Source: Streptomyces jumonjinensis (GTDB lineage Bacteria; Actinomycetota; Actinomycetes; Streptomycetales; Streptomycetaceae). From it: DNA of 64,000 nt. The DNA is taken from assembly GCF_009600885.1 (NCBI RefSeq), contig NZ_VCLA01000145.1, forward strand, positions 53,367 through 117,366. The letters are read 5' to 3'. Numbering within the stretch: the first letter of the stretch is position 1; each line of letters opens with the position of its first letter. Under the pieces are notes generated by a model. It saw only the letters and a list, made by a program, of their open reading frames with translations. It did not search any database and was not told the origin of the DNA. The translations under genes were made by a program, and so were the position numbers. This document shows positions 60,039 through 64,000 of this stretch, piece by piece.

Positions 60039-61571
60039 CTACGTGGTCTCGTCGTACGCGCGCTTCTTCGCTTGGAGGCGGCTGTGGAGGAGATCGAAGA
60101 TCGTTCTGCGGCGGGTGGTGAAGTGAATGCTCCAGTTGGGGTCGTCGGCGAGTTCGCTCGTCATCGATTCCCAGATCCGCTCGAAGCTCTCCGACACGCT
60201 CATCTTCCCGCGTCCCGCCCCGAAGAGAGGGAAGCAGATGGAAGACAGGGGGAGCCCCAGCTCGTCCCTCTCCCGCCGGGCGAGGTCGAAGGTGTTGTGC
60301 ACGGCCCGGGGGATCGCCTGCGGAGCGATCCGGTAGCTGTTGGTGCCCGACTCGGGGCTGGCGATGGCCGCGTGGTAGATCCGCTGGACGTTCCGCCTCA
60401 GCAGCGCGCCGGCCGGTGTCGGGGCGACGGTCCCCTCCGGGACCGGCAGGCCGTAACTACCGTGGCTGCGCAGCCAGGCAGCGAGGTGGTCGCCCGTCAC
60501 ATCCTCGATGATCTGGCCGCTTCCGCTCTTCTCCGCCGCCGCCCAGCGGAGGCTGCCGGAGGTCGAGGGTTTGAAGAACTGGGACATCTGAAGGTAGGTG
60601 TTCTCCGATGAGACGACGATGTCGATGTTTCTGAGCTGCTCCACGGGCCCTCCGTGGAGGAAGAACTGCGTTGAGCGCGTGCCGGGCCCGGCCACGGGGA
60701 GGGTGATGGGGCCGAGCATCTCCAGCTCCGTGAAGACGTCGGCGGTGGAGGAGGAACCTGGCTGGCGGTGGTGGGGGATGTCGGCTTCGGGCTGGGGCTC
60801 CGCGGGGAACGGTTCGGCCAGAGCCTGTGTCAGTTCTTTCCGTACTGCCTGGACGAGTCTGCTGCCCGGGCCGTTCGGCCGGATGACGGAGAAGTGGTCA
60901 CCGGGCAGTACACCCGTCTCGGGGAAGAACCCGGCGGCCGAAGAAGGGACCACCACGTTGTCGCTCTCGCCCGCGTAGGCCACGATGGGGATCGGGCATC
61001 GGTCGCGCGCGAGATCCGGGGCCCGGACGATCCCGTCGATGACCCGGCGCTGTGTTTCGAGGACCGCGGTCTGCAGCGGCTTGAGCTCCCGCTCCTGACT
61101 GTTCCGGGTCACCGGCATCAGCCCCCTGCGAGCCAGGAGGAAGAGATCGGACCCGTTGTTGGGGCACGCGAACATCACCAGCCGGCGGATGCCGGCGAGG
61201 TCCCGGCCTCTGCCCGCGAGCAGCATCCGGGAGAGAAACCTCTGGGCGACGAGACCACCCTGGCTGTGGGTCACCAGAGCCACCCGCTCGTGCCCTGCCG
61301 TGAAGTCCCCGATGAATCCGCGCAGGCTCTCCGCCACCGTGTCGAGATCGGGCATCCGACGCAAGGGGTTCCATGTCACCGGACGCGTCGCGTACTCGAA
61401 GAACAGGAAGTCGAACTCGTCGGCCACCGCGGGAATCGCGCGTAACTCCTGCTGCAAGGGTGTCCAGGTGGTGGGCGAGGAGAACAGCCCATGCACGAAG
61501 ACGATGGCGGCCTGAGGCACATCTCCCCCTGAAAGCAGTTGCCGCGGTGCGGTTCTGTGTGCGGGCATCAT
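60039..61571 (-). CDS. Alpha/beta-hydrolase fused to a macro-like domain
   Basis: 510 residues from ATG 61571 (GGAG upstream). Residues 20-245 are a lipase/esterase-type hydrolase: oxyanion motif AAIVFVHGLFSSPTTW, nucleophile Ser103 in LVTHSQGGLVAQ, Asp204 (GESDNVVVPS) and His226 (GDHFSVIR). After a linker (245-305) a macro-like domain covers about 310-480: IDIVVSSENTYLQMSQFF, TPAGALLRRNVQRIYHAAIA, AVHNTFDLARRERDELG and SSICFPLFGAGRGKMSVSES follow the order of macro-domain motifs binding ADP-ribose-type ligands. Coupled with a RES protein downstream, it suggests a system that senses or uses NAD-derived molecules. Macro assignment is by pattern only. Confidence 0.82.
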   Translation of the reverse strand: MMPAHRTAPRQLLSGGDVPQAAIVFVHGLFSSPTTWTPLQQELRAIPAVADEFDFLFFEYATRPVTWNPLRRMPDLDTVAESLRGFIGDFTAGHERVALVTHSQGGLVAQRFLSRMLLAGRGRDLAGIRRLVMFACPNNGSDLFLLARRGLMPVTRNSQERELKPLQTAVLETQRRVIDGIVRAPDLARDRCPIPIVAYAGESDNVVVPSSAAGFFPETGVLPGDHFSVIRPNGPGSRLVQAVRKELTQALAEPFPAEPQPEADIPHHRQPGSSSTADVFTELEMLGPITLPVAGPGTRSTQFFLHGGPVEQLRNIDIVVSSENTYLQMSQFFKPSTSGSLRWAAAEKSGSGQIIEDVTGDHLAAWLRSHGSYGLPVPEGTVAPTPAGALLRRNVQRIYHAAIASPESGTNSYRIAPQAIPRAVHNTFDLARRERDELGLPLSSICFPLFGAGRGKMSVSESFERIWESMTSELADDPNWSIHFTTRRRTIFDLLHSRLQAKKRAYDETT

Positions 61572-61680
61572 ACGGAGATCTCCCCGGCCGGCGGAGGCAG
61601 TTCACCCTGGTGACTGACGGGAACGGCTGCCCCGGCCGCCTTCCTCTGCCTCGGGACTGTCGCTCCCGCGGGCCGTCAAG

Positions 61681-61756
61681 ATACCCCCCATGGGTATTTG
61701 ACACGGTCGCGGACGGCGGGCTAACCTCACGTCAGATGCATACCCCACCGGGGTAT
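61681..61756 (+). promoter_or_regulatory. Promoter flanked by two CsoR-like copper operators
   Basis: Site 1, ATACCCCCCATGGGTAT (61681-61697); site 2, ATACCCC-ACC-GGGGTAT (61740-61756), a perfect 7-bp dyad. Between them TTGACA (61698-61703) and TAACCT (61722-61727), 18 bp apart, form a good vegetative promoter. G/C-tract dyads with ATAC/GTAT ends are the known form of actinobacterial CsoR sites, so copper-inducible expression of the DUF1326 gene is likely. Confidence 0.72.
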
Positions 61757-61773
61757 CAGAGAAGGGGATGGCG

Positions 61774-62415
61774 ATGAGTGAGACGAAGTGGCGGCTCAGG
61801 GGCGAGTGGTTCGACGTATGCAGCTGCTCGATGCCCTGCCCTTGCACCTTCGCGCAGGCTCCGACGGACGGCGCCTGCCTGTTCACGCTCGTATGGCAGA
61901 TCCATGAAGGGCACTTCGGGGATGTGAGCCTGGACGGCCTGGGCGTCGTGGCGCTCGGCGAGTTCGCCGGGAACATGTGGGTGAACGACCCGGACGCCAC
62001 GATGACGGCGATGTTCTACATCGACGCGAAGGGGACGCCGGCACAGCGGGACGCCCTGGAGGAGATCTTCCGCGGCAACGCCGGGGGGTGGCCGGGCACG
62101 TTCGGTTCGCTGATCAGCGAAGTGCGCGGAGTGCAGTACGCCCCGATCCGCTTCGATGCCGCGCCGGATCTCGCGTACTGGCGCGCGACCGTGTCCGACA
62201 AGGTGAGCGTGGGCGCCACGGCGCTGACCGGTCCCACGTCGGACCCCACGCGCCGGGTGCAGTTGATCAACGCCCCTGGAGCGGAGGTGGGGCCCGGCCA
62301 GGTCGCGACATGGGGTGTGGTGAGCGCGGACCACGCTGAAGGCTTCGACTTCTCCCGTGAGTACCGTGGCGGGTCCAGCAAGCACTTCCCGTTCGACTGG
62401 CGACCGGACGCGTAA
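61774..62415 (+). CDS. DUF1326 protein with N-terminal Cys-rich metal-binding motif
   Basis: 213 residues from ATG 61774 (AGGGG site; ATG 61768 lies on top of it). WRLRGEWFDVCSCSMPCPCT places Cys16, Cys18, Cys22 and Cys24 in the family's CxCxxxCxC motif, followed by TLVWQIHEGHFGDVSLDGLG, GNMWVNDPDATMTAMFYID and VTYAPI-like VQYAPIRFD. DUF1326 genes often lie beside DUF2182 membrane proteins and have been linked to metal handling; DUF2182 is absent here. The two CsoR-like operators upstream support copper response. Biochemical role unknown. Confidence 0.88.
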   Translation: MSETKWRLRGEWFDVCSCSMPCPCTFAQAPTDGACLFTLVWQIHEGHFGDVSLDGLGVVALGEFAGNMWVNDPDATMTAMFYIDAKGTPAQRDALEEIFRGNAGGWPGTFGSLISEVRGVQYAPIRFDAAPDLAYWRATVSDKVSVGATALTGPTSDPTRRVQLINAPGAEVGPGQVATWGVVSADHAEGFDFSREYRGGSSKHFPFDWRPDA

Positions 62416-62676
62416 CGGCCCGCACGGCCTGCCGCGCCCTCGGCTCGCTCTCTCCGTTGCGGGGTTCTCCCATGGCCGGTGGCTCCGGGGCCTGGGCGTC
62501 GAAGGGGCCCGGGTGATGTGTCGGAGGCGTGAGGGCAGGGGGCGAACGGGCGGCCCTGCGACGGGTTCGGGAGGGCGCCGCGGGGGTCGGGTCGGTCCGC
62601 GGCCCGTTCCGCCGCCGCCACGACGGCCTTTCCAACGCGCCGCACTCCCTCATATCGACGGCAACCGCCTACAGCG

Positions 62677-63642
62677 CTACCGGACGGTGTCGAGCTGATC
62701 CCGGTCGCGGTCTCTCCGGCGCCGGCCGTCGTGGCCGCTCGGTACGAGACGGAGGTGCCAGCCGGCCGAGTACAGCAGCAGGGCGCCGGTGAGCCAGGCG
62801 CCCGCGCCCTTGGCCGCGTGGGACAGCATGTTCTCGGCGACCGTGGGCCACGGGACCTGTTCCGTCCTGCTGGGGTAGGTCGTTTCGACCACCCCGTCGC
62901 CGTGTTCGCGGACGATGGGGCGGCTGGTGTCGTACACGGTCTCCTCCCGGTATGCGTCGATGCCCTGTGTCTGGGCTGCGGCGCCCAGCAGAGCGGCCAG
63001 TGCGAGGGCCGCCGTCACGCCCCACCGGACGGCCGGCGCCGGACGGGCGGCGGCTCCCGGCCGTCCGGCGCCCGGACGGCGGCGGCGGCGACGGACGAGG
63101 TGGACGGCCAGGGCCGCCAGGCCGATCACCGTGCTCATGTGCTGGAGCACCCGGGCCACCGTCAGTCCGCCCAGCGCCGGCTCGCTGAGGAACGCCGCCC
63201 GGGTGACGACGTATCCGTCGACGTGCGTAAAGGAGTCCCACACCAGGTGGGTGGCGATGCCGATCAGCGCCGACAGGACGAGCCAGCCGCCATGGCGGGC
63301 ACGGTGTGCGGCGCCGCGCGACGGCGCGGGCGCCGGGGGCTCGGGCGCCCGGGGTGCGAGACGGGCCGGGAGCAGCGCGGTGACCGGTCCGCGCAACAGG
63401 TGATACCCGGCGAGCAGGGCGAGCGTGAACGGCAGCGCGACGGTCAGGACTCCGGTCGCCGAGTGGGACGTGGTGGCGTTGAGATAGGGCTCGTACCACA
63501 CGCCGGCGGAGAGCTTGATGCCCAGAGTCTGGAGGAAGTAGGGGGCATCGGGCGCCATCGCGCCCGCCACCAGGGCCGCCGGGACGAACGGGCGGCGCAG
63601 CAGCGGGAGAACGGCGGCCGGGTGGGACAGCGTGAACGGCAC
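62677..63642 (-). CDS. DUF4184-family membrane protein
   Basis: 321 residues. MPFTLSHPAAVLPLLRRPFV is the standard start of DUF4184 proteins; His/Asp-rich segments MAPDAPYFLQTLG, TTSHSATGVLTVALPF and IGIATHLVWDSFTHVDGYVV are conserved and lie at membrane edges, followed by helices near 180, 215 and 290. The family is labelled metal-dependent hydrolase on the basis of these residues, with no established substrate. Single gene; the region upstream carries a 12-bp direct repeat. Confidence 0.88.
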   Translation of the reverse strand: MPFTLSHPAAVLPLLRRPFVPAALVAGAMAPDAPYFLQTLGIKLSAGVWYEPYLNATTSHSATGVLTVALPFTLALLAGYHLLRGPVTALLPARLAPRAPEPPAPAPSRGAAHRARHGGWLVLSALIGIATHLVWDSFTHVDGYVVTRAAFLSEPALGGLTVARVLQHMSTVIGLAALAVHLVRRRRRRPGAGRPGAAARPAPAVRWGVTAALALAALLGAAAQTQGIDAYREETVYDTSRPIVREHGDGVVETTYPSRTEQVPWPTVAENMLSHAAKGAGAWLTGALLLYSAGWHLRLVPSGHDGRRRRDRDRDQLDTVR

Positions 63643-63764
63643 TGCGGGGCGCCCTTTCGCTCGGACGGGTCCGGTGCGGCGGCGCGGTCAGGGGCCGCCG
63701 GGCACGGCGGGCCGGTGGCCGGCGTGGCCGACGGTGGCCCGGATGCACCGGGAGGATATTACGC

Positions 63765-63793
63765 TGAAGAGACTATTCCGTTGAAGTGACTAT
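63765..63793. promoter_or_regulatory. 12-bp direct repeat upstream of the DUF4184 gene
   Basis: TGAAGAGACTAT (63765-63776) and TGAAGTGACTAT (63782-63793), 17 bp apart, one mismatch. The site is AT-rich for this region and lies about 125 bp upstream of the DUF4184 start on the minus strand; it could be a regulator box or hold promoter hexamers. Confidence 0.45.
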
Positions 63794-63911
63794 GTCGAGA
63801 ATCCTGGGCCGCCCCTGCGCGCGCACCGAGGACAGCGCCCGTTCATGACGGGGGTTCAGCCGTTTCGCACGGAGGCCCGGAGGGGGAGCGTCCGGGGGAG
63901 GATCCCTCGGC

Positions 63912-64000
63912 TCAGCGAGCGCGGCGGCGCGCGCGTACCGCCATGGCGAGTACGGTCACGACCGGCAGCACGAGGACCAGGACGGCGATGGGCTCGGAGT
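63912..64000 (-). CDS. C-terminus of a membrane protein (cut by window edge)
   Basis: The minus-strand frame entering from the right reads SEPIAVLVLVLPVVTVLAMA then VRARRRAR and stop at 63912: one transmembrane helix followed by a short basic tail, the positive-inside ending typical of secreted-then-anchored or polytopic membrane proteins. Nothing more can be said from about 28 codons. Confidence 0.5.
   Translation of the reverse strand, partial: SEPIAVLVLVLPVVTVLAMAVRARRRAR

Overview
The window is very GC-rich DNA with strong third-position GC bias, GTG and occasional TTG starts, and actinomycete families throughout (F420-type LLM oxidoreductase, MmyB-type XRE regulators, SUKH immunity, OsdR/DosR-type dormancy genes). 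It looks like an accessory chromosome arm of a Streptomyces-type actinobacterium. There are no rRNA or tRNA genes, no CRISPR array and no complete insertion sequence. At least ten genes are clear remnants, several of them joined to unrelated remnants.

Layout. (1) 0-6.4 kb: an MMPL exporter (cut by the left edge) divergent from a response regulator/histidine kinase pair, separated by a 20-bp tandem operator-like array; then a decayed ATP-binding protein, a glutaminase-STAS protein and a VOC protein. (2) 6.4-19 kb: a MmyB-type XRE regulator divergent from an MFS exporter, a SUKH-like protein, then a 1300-residue polymorphic toxin with an eCIS-cargo-like helical body and a C-terminal HAE...CxxC deaminase-like domain, followed by a SUKH-type immunity gene and a truncated, frameshifted ISAs1 transposase; then an LLM oxidoreductase. 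Five copies of a ~60-bp imperfect palindromic element, all in one orientation, lie between genes in the first 19 kb. (3) 19-30 kb and 38.8-41.4 kb: a dormancy/hypoxia-type gene set (two zinc alcohol dehydrogenases, SulP-STAS, universal stress proteins, MBL/beta-CASP, XRE-PPOX, CBS-BON, Acg-type nitroreductase, PEP synthase-like enzyme), partly eroded. (4) 30-38.7 kb: beta-helix protein, TIM-barrel protein with a divergent TetR gene and palindromic operators, several chimeric remnants, and a cytochrome P450 with an unusual I-helix.

(5) 41.4-54.8 kb: a compact aromatic catabolic island. One arm (minus strand) encodes a three-component Rieske dioxygenase (alpha, ferredoxin, reductase, beta), a meta-cleavage hydrolase, a cis-dihydrodiol dehydrogenase, an acyl-CoA ligase and a small protein. 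The divergent arm encodes an MDR reductase, a LigB-type extradiol dioxygenase, a hydratase, an acylating acetaldehyde dehydrogenase and a hydroxy-oxovalerate aldolase, mostly with 4-bp ATGA overlaps. Together they would take a phenylpropionate-, cinnamate- or biphenyl-like compound to pyruvate, acetyl-CoA and a carboxylic acid that the ligase could activate. An IclR gene and an XRE-cupin gene, sharing an AT-rich inverted repeat, close the island.

(6) 55-64 kb: a second P450, an agmatine deiminase remnant, a TetR remnant, a DinB protein, a two-gene cassette encoding an alpha/beta-hydrolase fused to a macro-like domain and a HEPN/RES-RES protein (a candidate NAD-linked conflict system), a DUF1326 protein behind two CsoR-like palindromes, a DUF4184 membrane protein and an edge-cut membrane protein.

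The strongest candidates for undescribed biology are the lipase-macro/RES cassette, the deaminase toxin with its SUKH partner, and the repeated intergenic palindrome family.
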